Origin: Anaeromassilibacillus sp. An200
GTDB taxonomy: Bacteria; Bacillota; Clostridia; Oscillospirales; Acutalibacteraceae
Direction of reading: 5' to 3'
DNA length: 64,000 bases
Assembly (NCBI RefSeq): GCF_002160025.1
Contig: NZ_NFJU01000012.1
Coordinates: 28,450 to 92,449, forward strand
Position 1 is the stretch's first letter. Each line of letters starts with the position of its first letter. This document shows, one piece after another, positions 1 through 9,154 of this stretch. The position numbers were made by a program, and so were the translations under genes. The notes beneath the pieces were generated by a model. The model was given only the letters and a program-made list of their open reading frames with translations. It was not told the origin of the DNA and made no database searches.

Positions 1-774
1 TTCGAGCTGTGCCTTCACGCCCGTGGGGCAGAAGATATACGAGGGATCGGCCAGCTTGAGATTATCAAGCGGGAAGTTCCCGCCGGTGCAGTCGGTGGCC
101 GCGTTCGTCAGCCCCGCGCTGGCAAACAGGATGCTGTGGAACATGTCGCCCGTCACACCGTGTCCCTGCGCGTCGAAAAGATAGCAGGACACCTTCGGGG
201 TATCAGAAGAAGGAATCACGCGCTCCACATCGTCGATAGTGATAAACACGTTTTTCGCGGTTTTGCCGCCCTTTTCATAGCCGGTCACGCCGCCCTGAAG
301 CGCCGCGCCGACCTGCGAATACAGCCGCTCCAGATCCTCGCGCGACTTGGCCGGTTCGATGGCGAGCAGCGTCACGCCCGCAGAGGCCGCGGCGCTGACT
401 TCCTCCTCGCCGGGAAGCTCGTCCACCAGCGCAAGTGTCGCGCCCACGCCGCTCATTGCGCCGTAATCCGTGGGATCCACGATGGGGAGCACTTCCAGAT
501 CGCTCTGTGTGCAGTCCGCCGTGCGCGCTTTCAGCACTGCTTCATAATTGAGGGCAAGCACCACATCCGCCAGATTGTCCGAGAGGACAGCCACGCCCTC
601 CGGCTTCTGCTGAATGGTGACTTCGTTGACTGTCACGGGGAAATCCGTGGTTCCGACGCCGGAAGTGACGTCGTTGGCCTGGCCGCAGCCCGTGAGCAGC
701 ATCCCCGCCGTCAGAACAAGGATGCAAAGCAGGGAAATCCCCCGCCGGATGATGGATCGATTCGACTTCTGCAA
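1..774 (-). CDS. ABC-type substrate-binding lipoprotein (3' end outside window)
   Basis: The visible 258 codons start with TTG, set 7 bases after GGAGGAGA; no ATG in this frame gives a better start. Residues 1-35 form a lipoprotein signal peptide: basic head (SNRSIIRR), hydrophobic stretch, then lipobox LLTGC, so the protein should be lipid-anchored outside the membrane. The rest resembles the TroA/cobalamin-siderophore class of periplasmic binding proteins, including a typical 'LADPSYIFCPTGVK' segment in which the predicted position of a ligand or partner is compared. No permease or ATPase is visible because the gene runs off the left edge. The ligand cannot be told. The DUF815 ATPase gene lies 80 bases upstream on the same strand and may be co-transcribed. 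Confidence 0.7.
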   Translation of the reverse strand, partial: MQKSNRSIIRRGISLLCILVLTAGMLLTGCGQANDVTSGVGTTDFPVTVNEVTIQQKPEGVAVLSDNLADVVLALNYEAVLKARTADCTQSDLEVLPIVDPTDYGAMSGVGATLALVDELPGEEEVSAAASAGVTLLAIEPAKSREDLERLYSQVGAALQGGVTGYEKGGKTAKNVFITIDDVERVIPSSDTPKVSCYLFDAQGHGVTGDMFHSILFASAGLTNAATDCTGGNFPLDNLKLADPSYIFCPTGVKAQLE

Positions 775-854
775 CTTGGCATCTCCTCCCGTTTCCCGGT
801 ATCCCGCCCGAAAGCGCGCGGTTTCCGCCGCGCCGGGCTGTGTGTGTTTCTTTC

Positions 855-2090
855 TCAGCGAAGCGGTTCCCCGCGCCGCACCTTGGATTCCGCGTCGTCG
901 ATGAACTGGCGCGCGCACCGCGGAGAACGTCCCCCGCGCTCCGTCGCCCAGCGCTCGGCCAGCAGGTCCAGCTCCTCCAGATGATCCTCCAGCCCGCGCT
1001 GCACGGCAAGCTGGCGGACAATCTCCAGATAACGCCATTTATCCGGCGACGAGAAATGGATCGACAGCCCGAAGCGATCCGCGAGCGACAGGCTCTCCTG
1101 AATCGTGTCGCCCTTGTGCACCTCGTCGCCCTCGCGATCCGAGAACGTCTCGCGCAGCAAATGGCGGCGATTCGAGGTGGCATAGATCAGAGCGTTCTCC
1201 GGACGCGCGGCCAGTCCGCCCTCGAGCACAGCCTTGAGCGCCGCATAGGTGTCGTCCTGATTGGAGAACGACAGATCATCGATAAAGATGATAAATTTCA
1301 TCGGCAGCGCCGCGATTTCGTCCACCAGACGCGGGAAGTCCATCAGCGACTCCTTCGGCATCTCGATCACGCGCAGGCCGCGCGTATAGTATTCGTTGAG
1401 AATGGCCTTGACAGTCGAGGATTTTCCCGTGCCGCGATCGCCGTACAGCAGGCAGTTGTTCGCCGGAAGGCCGACGAGAAACGACACAGTGTTGTCGATT
1501 GCCATGCGGCGCTGGATCTCGTAGCCCTTGAGATCGCGCAGCGTGGTCGGATCGGGATGCACCACGGGATGGATCGCGTGGTCGCGCCAGATGAAGGCGC
1601 GATAGCGCGCGTACATGCCGCAGCCGTTCTCCCGGTAATACCGTTCCAGACGCTCCGCCAGGCTTCCCTCGCCGCGAAGCTGCTCGACCGGCTCCCCCGC
1701 GCCCCACACCGGAAGCGAGAGGGAATCCGCGCCCTGCGGGCCATCGTCCAGCACATCCTGCGCACTGAGCGAGCCCAACTCGAGAATCACGCGCAGATCG
1801 CGCCCTGCCGCCCCGCGCATAGCCGGGGATACCTCGCGTCCCGCCGCGGCGGTCAGCGAGAAAGCGTTTTCATCGAAAAGAGCCGCTTCCGTCAGGCAGC
1901 CGGTGAGGTTATCGCTGTAGCCGCGCTCGCACAGGGCGGCAAACAGCTCACCCCACGCGCGCAGAAACGCTTCCTCATTCTCCGCCCACAGCAGACGGTA
2001 CAGCGCCTGCGGCACCGTTCGGTTTAAAATTCCCTTGTAAATGGAAAGGGAGGCCATTTTCATAGCCGCTTCCCTGCGTTTTCCGTTCAT
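855..2090 (-). CDS. DUF815-family AAA+ ATP-binding protein
   Basis: A 411-residue cytoplasmic protein of the DUF815 ATPase family, whose members are widespread in Clostridia and have no settled role. Walker A is GDRGTGKSS (residues 217-225) and Walker B is FIIFIDD (266-272), followed by a sensor-like TSNRRHL segment near 310. The N-terminal 150 residues are helical and poorly conserved, as usual for the family. Start ATG at 2090 is preceded by GGAAGGA; a second in-frame Met-Lys-Met lies ten codons in. A promoter (TTGACA-18-TACAAT) sits upstream. Family membership is secure, function is not known. Confidence 0.85.
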   Translation of the reverse strand: MNGKRREAAMKMASLSIYKGILNRTVPQALYRLLWAENEEAFLRAWGELFAALCERGYSDNLTGCLTEAALFDENAFSLTAAAGREVSPAMRGAAGRDLRVILELGSLSAQDVLDDGPQGADSLSLPVWGAGEPVEQLRGEGSLAERLERYYRENGCGMYARYRAFIWRDHAIHPVVHPDPTTLRDLKGYEIQRRMAIDNTVSFLVGLPANNCLLYGDRGTGKSSTVKAILNEYYTRGLRVIEMPKESLMDFPRLVDEIAALPMKFIIFIDDLSFSNQDDTYAALKAVLEGGLAARPENALIYATSNRRHLLRETFSDREGDEVHKGDTIQESLSLADRFGLSIHFSSPDKWRYLEIVRQLAVQRGLEDHLEELDLLAERWATERGGRSPRCARQFIDDAESKVRRGEPLR

Positions 2091-2136
2091 GCAAATCCTT
2101 CCTTCCGCCCCTGTCCGGCGGCGTTATGCTTTCCTT

Positions 2137-2166
2137 ATTGTACCCCGCTCCACGCGGTGCTGTCAA
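2137..2166 (-). promoter_or_regulatory. Sigma-A promoter for the DUF815 gene
   Basis: On the minus strand TTGACA (2166-2161), an 18-base spacer and TACAAT (2142-2137) lie about 47 bases upstream of the DUF815 start. It is divergent from the sorbitol-type dehydrogenase promoter. Confidence 0.7.
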
Positions 2167-2225
2167 GGTTCGCCCTTTTTCACGCGGTGGAATTTACAAA
2201 AAGTTTAACCCTCCCGCTTTTCCTC

Positions 2226-2254
2226 TTGACAACCGCTTTCCCATGGGGTATGAT
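2226..2254 (+). promoter_or_regulatory. Sigma-A promoter for the dehydrogenase gene
   Basis: TTGACA (2226-2231), 17-base spacer, TATGAT (2249-2254). Predicted start of transcription is near 2261, so the palindrome at 2271-2295 falls just inside the transcript. Confidence 0.8.
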
Positions 2255-2270
2255 CCAACTAATTAAAGTT

Positions 2271-2295
2271 GTTTTATAAAAGTAGTTTATAAAAC
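2271..2295. promoter_or_regulatory. Perfect palindromic operator candidate
   Basis: GTTTTATAAA, five bases, TTTATAAAAC: ten-base arms match exactly. It sits roughly +10 to +35 relative to the predicted start of the dehydrogenase transcript and ends just before its AAAGGAGAG ribosome site, a position expected for a roadblock repressor. The AT-rich form resembles operators of sugar-responsive ROK/XylR-type regulators, but no such regulator is in the window. Confidence 0.6.
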
Positions 2296-2313
2296 AAAGG
2301 AGAGTGACCGGAA

Positions 2314-3369
2314 ATGAAAGGGATCATGAAAACAGCTGTGATGACAGGAATCGGAAAAATGGCGTTTGAGGAGCGCCCGATCCCACAGCCGAAGGACGAC
2401 GAAGCCCTTGTCAAAATTGAGTATGTCGGCGTGTGCGGAAGCGATCTGCATTACTACGAGTCCGGCGCGATCGGAAACTATGTGGTGAAGCCGCCGTTTG
2501 TGCTCGGCCACGAGTGCGGCGGCGTTGTGGTGGAGGTCGGAAAGAACGTGACAAACGTCAAACCCGGCGACCGCGTGGCGCTTGAGCCGGGAAAAACGTG
2601 CGGCCACTGTGAATTCTGCCGCACGGGCCGGTATAATCTGTGCCCGGACGTGATATTCTTCGCCACGCCGCCCGTGGACGGCGTATTTCAGGAGTATGTG
2701 GCACACGAGGCGGCGCTGTGCTTCCCGCTGCCGGAGAACGTGAGCACGATGGAGGGCGCGCTGATCGAGCCGCTGGCCGTCGGCTTCCACGCGGCGAACC
2801 AGGCGCAGGCGGGGCCGGGGCAGACAGCGGTTGTGCTGGGAGCAGGCTGCATCGGGCTGGTCACGATGCTGGCGCTGCACGCGCGCGGCGTGCGGAACGT
2901 CATTGTGACGGACGTGATGGACGCGCGGCTGCAAAAGGCGAAGGAGCTGGGCGCACAGGCTGTGGTGAACGCCTCACAGGAGGACACCACAGAAGCTATT
3001 ATGCGGCTGACGCAGGGCAAAGGCGCGGACGTCGTGATCGAGACGGCGGGCACACAGCAGACCTCCCGCCAGGCGGTGGAAATGGCCAAAAAGGGCGCGG
3101 TGATCGTCTTTGTGGGCTACACGAAAACAGGCGACGTCACGCTGCCGATGAGCCTGGCGCTCGACAAGGAGCTGACGTTCCGCACCATCTTCCGTTACCG
3201 CCATATTTACCCCATGGCGATCGAGGCCGTGGCGAGCGGCGCCATCAACCTCAAGGGGATTGTCACGAACCTTTTTGACTTCGACGACATCCAGGAAGCG
3301 ATGGACAAGAGCGCACACGACAAGGCGAACATCGTCAAATCCGTCATCCGCATCACAGGGAAGAACTGA
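2314..3369 (+). CDS. Zinc-dependent medium-chain alcohol/polyol dehydrogenase (sorbitol/xylitol type)
   Basis: A 351-residue MDR-family dehydrogenase predicted to oxidise a polyol to a ketose with NAD(H). Catalytic-zinc ligands are Cys41 (VCGSDLHY), His66 and Glu67 (GHECGG); the structural-zinc lobe has four cysteines at 96, 99, 102 and 110. The nucleotide-binding Rossmann motif is GAGCIG (176-181), with an acidic residue at the end of the next strand (VTDVMD), favouring NAD over NADP. AAAGGAGAG precedes the ATG at 2314; a second Met four codons later is possible. A strong promoter and a palindromic operator lie upstream. The following fructokinase-type gene suggests sorbitol-to-fructose-to-fructose-phosphate flow, although that gene also has its own promoter. 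Exact substrate is inferred. Confidence 0.85.
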   Translation: MKGIMKTAVMTGIGKMAFEERPIPQPKDDEALVKIEYVGVCGSDLHYYESGAIGNYVVKPPFVLGHECGGVVVEVGKNVTNVKPGDRVALEPGKTCGHCEFCRTGRYNLCPDVIFFATPPVDGVFQEYVAHEAALCFPLPENVSTMEGALIEPLAVGFHAANQAQAGPGQTAVVLGAGCIGLVTMLALHARGVRNVIVTDVMDARLQKAKELGAQAVVNASQEDTTEAIMRLTQGKGADVVIETAGTQQTSRQAVEMAKKGAVIVFVGYTKTGDVTLPMSLALDKELTFRTIFRYRHIYPMAIEAVASGAINLKGIVTNLFDFDDIQEAMDKSAHDKANIVKSVIRITGKN

Positions 3370-3381
3370 GCGCGAAAGCAT

Positions 3382-3410
3382 TTGACAGGTTCCGGGAGGG
3401 GCGGTACAAT
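3382..3410 (+). promoter_or_regulatory. Sigma-A promoter for the PfkB kinase gene
   Basis: TTGACA (3382-3387), 17-base spacer, TACAAT (3405-3410), only 12 bases after the dehydrogenase stop codon. It lets the kinase be made without the dehydrogenase. Confidence 0.75.
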
Positions 3411-3466
3411 ATGGATAATGCCGCACGCCCCGGATGCGCGCGGACGCGAAAGGACGGTTGAGTCAT

Positions 3467-4441
3467 ATGGTTGATATTACCGCAATCGGTGAATTGCTGA
3501 TCGATTTTACCCCGGCAGGGCAGACGGAGCGCGGCGACATGCTGTTCGCCCGCATCCCGGGCGGCGCTCCCGCGAACGTGCTGGCTGCGGCCGCAAAACT
3601 CGGCAACCGCACGGCATTCCTTGGAAAAGTGGGAGACGATGCGTTCGGATCGTTCCTGCGCGCCACGCTTGACGGGCTGGGAATCTCCACGGAAGGTTTG
3701 CTCTCCGACCCGAAGGTACACACGACGCTCGCCTTTGTCCAGCTTGACGAGCACGGCGACCGCTCGTTCAGCTTCTACCGCAAGCCGGGCGCGGATATCA
3801 TGCTCGACTTCTCCGAGGTGCGTTTGGATCTGGTGGAACAGGCCGGTATCCTGCATTTTGGTTCCGTCTCGCTCACCGACGAGCCGTCCCGCACCGCGAC
3901 GCTGAAAACGGCGGAGCATGCGAAAAGCCTTGGCAAGCTGCTGAGCTATGATCCGAACTTCCGCCCGCCTCTCTGGGACAGCGTGGAGAACGCCAAGACG
4001 CAGATGCTGCGCGGCCTTGCCCTTGCGGACATTGTGAAGGTGTCCGGCGAGGAGCTGGAACTGCTCAGCGGCACGGACGATCTCGAGCGCGGCTCGGCCA
4101 TTCTCGCGGAGAAAGGGCCGTCGCTGATTCTCGTCTCGCTCGGCGCGCAGGGCGCGTTCTACCGTCTCGGCTCTTTGACAGGCTTCCAGCCGACCTATGA
4201 TGTGAAAACGATCGACACCAACGGCGCGGGCGACTCCTTCTTCGGCGCGGTGCTGCACCGTGTGGCCGGAAAGTCGCTGGAAGAAATCCGCGCGCTGTCC
4301 CGCGACGAGCTGGAGGACATCCTCGCCTACGGCAACGCCGCCGGTTCCCTCACCACCACCCGCAAGGGCTCCATCCCCGCCCTGCCGACGGAGGCGGAGA
4401 TCGAGGAGTGCCGCCGCACCGTCCCGCTGCTTCAGGCATAA
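3467..4441 (+). CDS. PfkB-family sugar kinase, probable fructokinase
   Basis: 324 residues; phosphorylates a free ketose with ATP in the cytoplasm. The N-terminal PfkB signature GGAPANVLAAAAKLG (32-46) and the C-terminal signature DTNGAGDSF (about 249-257), with its catalytic Asp, are intact. The start chosen is the ATG at 3467 after AAAGGACGG, giving the standard MVDITAIGELLIDF opening; an ATG eleven codons upstream lacks a ribosome site. The best family match is fructokinase rather than ribokinase or 2-keto-3-deoxygluconate kinase. Fructose could come from the dehydrogenase just upstream or from the sucrose phosphorylase at 15.6 kb. About 30 bases downstream (4471-4505) is a decayed copy of the 3'-end repeat seen at 35.7 kb. 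Confidence 0.85.
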   Translation: MVDITAIGELLIDFTPAGQTERGDMLFARIPGGAPANVLAAAAKLGNRTAFLGKVGDDAFGSFLRATLDGLGISTEGLLSDPKVHTTLAFVQLDEHGDRSFSFYRKPGADIMLDFSEVRLDLVEQAGILHFGSVSLTDEPSRTATLKTAEHAKSLGKLLSYDPNFRPPLWDSVENAKTQMLRGLALADIVKVSGEELELLSGTDDLERGSAILAEKGPSLILVSLGAQGAFYRLGSLTGFQPTYDVKTIDTNGAGDSFFGAVLHRVAGKSLEEIRALSRDELEDILAYGNAAGSLTTTRKGSIPALPTEAEIEECRRTVPLLQA

Positions 4442-4470
4442 ACAAAATCCCCCCACGCAAACCACGCGGA

Positions 4471-4505
4471 CCGATTTGCGACATAAGACTGGCAGGGGCC
4501 TTTCT
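4471..4505. repeat. Decayed copy of the gene-3'-end hairpin repeat
   Basis: This stretch contains TGCGACATAA and AGGGGCCTTTCT in the same order and spacing as the intact hairpin at 35725-35760, but the left arm has lost its CCCCTC, so the stem no longer closes. It lies between the convergent ends of the PfkB and EFR1 genes. Confidence 0.45.
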
Positions 4506-4523
4506 GACGGGGAACCGGATGGC

Positions 4524-5288
4524 TCAGTCCGTATCCGGGAAGGTTTTGTTATTGCGGTAGCGGGGTTTTCCCACGGTTTTCTTTCCGTACTCAATCGCCC
4601 CGGCTGGACAGAGGTTCAGGCAGGCGGTGCAGTGGGTGCACGCCCCGTTCCAGGTGGGACGGCCATCCCGAAGCACAATGTTTTTGAGCGGGCACACGCG
4701 CGCGCACAGACCGCAGGAAACGCAGGCGGAGCTGACGGAGAAGTTCTTGTCCTTGACATAGAAGGAATAGAACATGCTCCGCACCGGGCCGCTGCACAGC
4801 CGTCCCATCAGGCCGGCTTTTTCCTCGGGGAGCAGCTCGCCGCGCGCGATGACGGCCGCCGTCCGCTCCAGAAGCGGCACCGCCTTTTGCAGGCTCTCGT
4901 GAATTTCCTCCTGCGTGGGGGACGGGAACAGCATCAGGTAATTGTCCGGCATCGGCACGGCGGCTGTCCCGCGGTATTCCAGCCCGCAGCGCGCGCAGAG
5001 CTTTTGGATCTGCGCCGGGGCCGCGCCGATCTGCGCGCCGCACGTCAGCACAAAATACGCCGCGCGGTTCCCGGAAAATTTCGCTTTGCCGATCCAGTCC
5101 TCGACGATGCGCGGCATTCCCCAGGAATAGGTGGGGCAGACAAACACCAGCGGCTTTTCAGACTCCACCCGAGCCGCGCCGCCCTCCCGCAGAAGCGGGA
5201 GCAGATCGACACACATATCCCCGGTGGCGGCGCGGATCGCCTGGGCGGCATAGCGGCTGTTCCCTGTGGCGGAAAACCAGTAAATCAA
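4524..5288 (-). CDS. EFR1-type flavodoxin-ferredoxin electron-transfer protein
   Basis: 254 residues. The N-terminal half is a flavodoxin-like domain whose phosphate loop is FSATGNSRYAA (residues 5-15). The C-terminal part carries two [4Fe-4S] clusters: Cys at 189, 192, 195, 199 and a second set near 217, 220, 223, 227, each in CxxCxxCxxxCP form. Such proteins pass electrons between flavin and ferredoxin pools in anaerobes; physiological partners are not known. It overlaps the upstream MATE gene by 4 bases (ATGA), so translation is coupled and the two may act in one stress or export response. Confidence 0.85.
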   Translation of the reverse strand: MIYWFSATGNSRYAAQAIRAATGDMCVDLLPLLREGGAARVESEKPLVFVCPTYSWGMPRIVEDWIGKAKFSGNRAAYFVLTCGAQIGAAPAQIQKLCARCGLEYRGTAAVPMPDNYLMLFPSPTQEEIHESLQKAVPLLERTAAVIARGELLPEEKAGLMGRLCSGPVRSMFYSFYVKDKNFSVSSACVSCGLCARVCPLKNIVLRDGRPTWNGACTHCTACLNLCPAGAIEYGKKTVGKPRYRNNKTFPDTD

Positions 5289-6697
5289 ACGGCATCCTCC
5301 TTCTTTTCATACTTTCTGCGCCAGCGTCCCATGCGGTAGGCTCCCAGCGTGATCAGCGCGCCGAGCACCCAGGACGCGAGCAGCGAGATAAACACAGACT
5401 CCGGACGGCCCACCGGATACTCGGGGCTGCGCGTCAGGAACGCGAGGCCATAGGCGATCGGAACGCGCAGCACTACGGTGGTGATGATGGAAATCCACAT
5501 CGGCGTCATCGTGTCGCCCGCGCCGCGCATCACGCCGGACAGGCTCTGCGTCACGGCCATCGCGATATACCCGGCGGCAAGAATGCTCATCATGTGATAG
5601 CTCAGCTCCACAAGCGAAGCCGTGCTGGTGAAAATCGACATCAGCGACCGGCCGAACAGCAGGATGCACAGCGTCAGAGCCACAGCGCACGCAAGCGCCA
5701 TGAGCGTCCCCTGCTTTGCCCCGGCGCGCACGCGCTCCGGCTTTCCCGCGCCGACGTTCTGACCTGTGAAGGTTGTCATCGCCTGGCCGAAGGTGAAATT
5801 CGGCATCATGGCGAAGCCGTCCACGCGCATGACAATCACGTTGCACGCGATCACCGCTTCGCCGAAGCTGTTTGTGAGCGACTGCACCACAAGCATTGCC
5901 ATGGAGAAAATCGCCTGCGTCACGCCGGAAGGCACACCGAGACGGATGATTTTCCCCACATACTGCCGCACCGGCCGCAGATGCGCCGCGCGCAGCGTGA
6001 ACACGTCATGCATGCGGAACAGCTTGAGACAGCACAGCACGGCGGAGATCGCCTGGGCGATGACGGTGGCGAGGGCCACACCCGCCACGCCCATGTGAAG
6101 CCCGGCCACAAACCAGAGATCCAGCCCAATGTTCAGCACCGTGGCCACAATCAGAAACACGAGCGCCGAGAGCGAATCCCCCAGCCCGCGCAGCACGCCG
6201 GACAGGATGTTGTACGCCGCAAAGCCGACGATCCCCAGGAAAAAGATATTGAGGTAATCGGTGCACCAGTCCAGAATGGATGCGGGCGTGTTGAGCATTA
6301 CCAGCAGCGGGCGCGTCACGAGCAGCCCCACCACCATGATGATCACGGATGCCAGCAGCGTCAGCGTCATGCAGTTGCCGATGACGTTCGCCAGGTGGTC
6401 CCGCTCCTTCGCCCCGAAATACTGTGAGACCAAAATTCCCGCGCCCGTCGCAATGCCGACGAACAGCGCCAGCAGCAGGTTCAGGATCGGGGACGCGCTG
6501 CCGACAGCGGCAAGGGCGTTGTCCCCCACATAGATGCCCACGATGACCGAGTCCGCCGTGTTGTACATCTGCTGGGCCAGGTTGCCGATCAGCATCGGCA
6601 GGGAAAATTCCAGGATCCGTTTCCAGGGCGCGCCCAGAGACATATCCTGCGCGGAAAACAGGCGTTTGAGCCTTCCTCCGCTTGCAGCCGCATTCAT
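5285..6697 (-). CDS. MATE-family multidrug/cation antiporter
   Basis: 470 residues with about twelve hydrophobic segments and the MatE twin-domain layout: an N-terminal FSLPMLIGNLAQQMYN segment and a related one in the second half. It is predicted to sit in the cytoplasmic membrane and export cationic organic compounds with Na+ or H+ influx. Start chosen at 6697, where GGAGGAGG lies 8 bases upstream; an in-frame ATG at 6715 would place that ribosome site inside the coding region. The stop overlaps the EFR1-like gene start. The C-terminus is basic (RWRRKYEKK). Substrate unknown. Confidence 0.88.
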   Translation of the reverse strand: MNAAASGGRLKRLFSAQDMSLGAPWKRILEFSLPMLIGNLAQQMYNTADSVIVGIYVGDNALAAVGSASPILNLLLALFVGIATGAGILVSQYFGAKERDHLANVIGNCMTLTLLASVIIMVVGLLVTRPLLVMLNTPASILDWCTDYLNIFFLGIVGFAAYNILSGVLRGLGDSLSALVFLIVATVLNIGLDLWFVAGLHMGVAGVALATVIAQAISAVLCCLKLFRMHDVFTLRAAHLRPVRQYVGKIIRLGVPSGVTQAIFSMAMLVVQSLTNSFGEAVIACNVIVMRVDGFAMMPNFTFGQAMTTFTGQNVGAGKPERVRAGAKQGTLMALACAVALTLCILLFGRSLMSIFTSTASLVELSYHMMSILAAGYIAMAVTQSLSGVMRGAGDTMTPMWISIITTVVLRVPIAYGLAFLTRSPEYPVGRPESVFISLLASWVLGALITLGAYRMGRWRRKYEKKEDAV

Positions 6698-6904
6698 GTT
6701 TTCTTCCTCCTCCATACAATCGGGATTGCCGCACCGCCCCTGCGGCGGCGCGGAATACCCTCAGTATACCGGATTCCGGTGCGGGGCGCAACCGCCCCCA
6801 CCGCAAATTCGTGAAAACGACGAAACCTGCCAAACACCGAAAACGATTTCGGTTCGTAAAATTTGAAAATTTTGAAATCCAAAAGGAAAGGAACGATCTC
6901 TATT

Positions 6905-9154
6905 ATGAAACTTCAGGAATCCACCAACGCCGCGAGAAAATTCTGCCTCTGCTCCAGTGAGGCCATCAAGCTGATCACCACGCAGGAGGGCTATTTCCCG
7001 GACTTCGGGCATCATCAGGACCACGAGATGGGCGGAGTCTGGATGCACCCGATCAAGCTGTTCGACGGCTTCTGGCTGCGCTTTCGCGACCATGGCGCCG
7101 ATCACCCGGACACCTGGGTGGCGGCGGACACCTGCCGCGTCGCTCCCTGGGGCCTGGAGCAGTCCGGCGGCGGCTACGGCAGCACGCTCGGCAGCACGCC
7201 TGTGCGCATTGTCCGCACCCTGCTGGCGCCGGAGGAGGCGCACGGCGTGATCGTCACCTACCGTCTGCAAAACCCGGAGAAAGCACGCACGGTCAGCCTG
7301 GAATTCCTGGCCCGCACCGACCTGCACCCGGTCTGGTACTCCGACACCGCCGGCTGGCAGGACGGGGAGGATCACGGCGAATGGCTTGAGGACGCGGGCG
7401 TTTTCCTCGCAAAGGATGAAAAGAACGAGTGGTATGCCTCGCTCGGCGCAAGCCGCAGGCCGGACCGCACCGCGATCGGGCAGCAGTTTGGCCCGGAAAT
7501 CACGGAAGGACGCGGCGTGAGCGTAAGCCTGTTTTACGACTCCCTCTCCCTGCCCGCGGACGGCGAGCTGGAGCTGCGCTTCTTCCTCGCGGGATCGTTT
7601 GAGTCAAAGGAGGACTGCCTGGCCCAGCACGCCCGCCTCTCCGGCAGCGAGGATTTTCTGGCTTCCAAGCAGGCCCGGTATGACGCGCTCGCCGCGCGCT
7701 GCCGCCTGACGGGGATCGATCCGCGCACCGCTGAAATCTGCGAATGGATCCGCGTGCACTCTGACTGGCTTACGGTGGACGCGGGCCGCTTCGGACGCGG
7801 GCTGACAGCGGGCGCGCCGGAATACCTGTGGTGGTTCGGCTGCGACAGCTGCTACGCCGTGCAGGGCCTTCTGGCCACGGGCGAGGCGCAGCTGGCCCGC
7901 GACACCCTGCTGCTCCTTCTGCGCTATTCGGAGCAGTGCAACGGCGACGGCCGCATTGCCCACGAGATTGTCACAAGCGGCATATGCGCCAACCCCGGCA
8001 ACACGCAGGAGACGGCCCACTTCCTCACGGCGATCTGGCTCTACTGTGAGTGGACGGGCGATTTCTCCATCCTGAACGAAGCCTTCCCGTATCTGGAAAA
8101 GAGCGTCAACTGGCTGCGGAAGCAGGATGACGACGGCGACCTCTTCCCCAGCGGCTACGGCATCATGGAAATCCCCGGGCTCAACTCCGAGCTGATCGAC
8201 ACCGCCGTTTACGCCTGCACAGCCTATGATGCGTTTTCCAAAATGTGCCGCCGTCTCGGGCGCGCGGATCAGGCAAAGGAGTACGCCGATCTCTCGGCCC
8301 GCGTGCGGGAAGCTGTGAACACGGAGCTCTGGGACGAGCGCGCCGGGCTGTACTGCGATGCTTACACCAGCCTGCCGGAGGTGGAAAGCAAGCTTTCCCA
8401 GATCCTCGGCAAGTCCAGCGGCGAGGAGGGCGAACGCCTGCGCCGGTACGCCCATGAGCTGATCGAGGAAAAGCGCGCCCTCGGCGAGCGTGAAAGCGGC
8501 TGGCTGCTCAACCGCAACTGGGTGATCTGCCTGCCCATGGAGATGGGGCTTGCTCCGGAAGAAAAGGCACAGCGCGCACTGAAAACGATGGACAGCCCGC
8601 AGGTTGTCGGACCGTTCGGCGCATATCTCGACGCCCTCTCCCACAACCGGATGATGACCATCTCCACCGGAGCGCTGGCTGTCTCCCAGGCACGCTACGG
8701 CCATCCGGACCGCGCCCTCGATTTGCTGCGCCGCATGTTCTCCACCTTCGGCATGGCGGGCCCGGGCAACCTTTCGGAGATGTCCCCGGACTACGGCTGC
8801 TTTGTGCAGGCATGGACGGTGTACGCCGCCTTCGTGCCGATCGTACGCTATTTCTTCGGCATCCAGCCGGACGCAAACGAGGGCCGGCTTGTGATCGCCC
8901 CCTGCCCGCCCGCCGGCTGGGAAAATGCCGCGCTGGAGAACGTGCCTGTCCTTGGCGCAAGCGTGAGCGTACGCTTTGAAAAGAAGGAAGAGGGACTGCT
9001 GTGCACCGTGGAGGGCAACCTGCAGGCCCCGGTCGTTTTCCGCATTCCGGCCGGTGTACGCGCCGCTGTCAACGGCGAGGAGCTTCCCGTCTCCGGTGCG
9101 GATCGGGATATCCCCGCCCCGTCCCTGCCTGCCCGTCTGACGCTGCTTCGCTGA
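6905..9154 (+). CDS. Six-hairpin glycosidase, amylo-alpha-1,6-glucosidase-like
   Basis: 749 residues, cytoplasmic (no signal peptide). The C-terminal two thirds match the (alpha/alpha)6 six-hairpin glycosidase fold used by glycogen-debranching amylo-1,6-glucosidases and related GH families: the segments EYLWWFGCDSCYAVQGLL, a Trp-rich ETAHFLTAIWLYCEW stretch and NRNWVICLPMEMGL line the putative barrel. The N-terminal part is a beta-sandwich as in those enzymes. Start at 6905 follows AAGGAAAGGAACG; an earlier in-frame ATG lacks a site. It directly precedes the glycogen operon, so trimming of alpha-glucan branches is the likely role, but substrate specificity is inferred from fold and context only. 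Confidence 0.65.
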   Translation: MKLQESTNAARKFCLCSSEAIKLITTQEGYFPDFGHHQDHEMGGVWMHPIKLFDGFWLRFRDHGADHPDTWVAADTCRVAPWGLEQSGGGYGSTLGSTPVRIVRTLLAPEEAHGVIVTYRLQNPEKARTVSLEFLARTDLHPVWYSDTAGWQDGEDHGEWLEDAGVFLAKDEKNEWYASLGASRRPDRTAIGQQFGPEITEGRGVSVSLFYDSLSLPADGELELRFFLAGSFESKEDCLAQHARLSGSEDFLASKQARYDALAARCRLTGIDPRTAEICEWIRVHSDWLTVDAGRFGRGLTAGAPEYLWWFGCDSCYAVQGLLATGEAQLARDTLLLLLRYSEQCNGDGRIAHEIVTSGICANPGNTQETAHFLTAIWLYCEWTGDFSILNEAFPYLEKSVNWLRKQDDDGDLFPSGYGIMEIPGLNSELIDTAVYACTAYDAFSKMCRRLGRADQAKEYADLSARVREAVNTELWDERAGLYCDAYTSLPEVESKLSQILGKSSGEEGERLRRYAHELIEEKRALGERESGWLLNRNWVICLPMEMGLAPEEKAQRALKTMDSPQVVGPFGAYLDALSHNRMMTISTGALAVSQARYGHPDRALDLLRRMFSTFGMAGPGNLSEMSPDYGCFVQAWTVYAAFVPIVRYFFGIQPDANEGRLVIAPCPPAGWENAALENVPVLGASVSVRFEKKEEGLLCTVEGNLQAPVVFRIPAGVRAAVNGEELPVSGADRDIPAPSLPARLTLLR

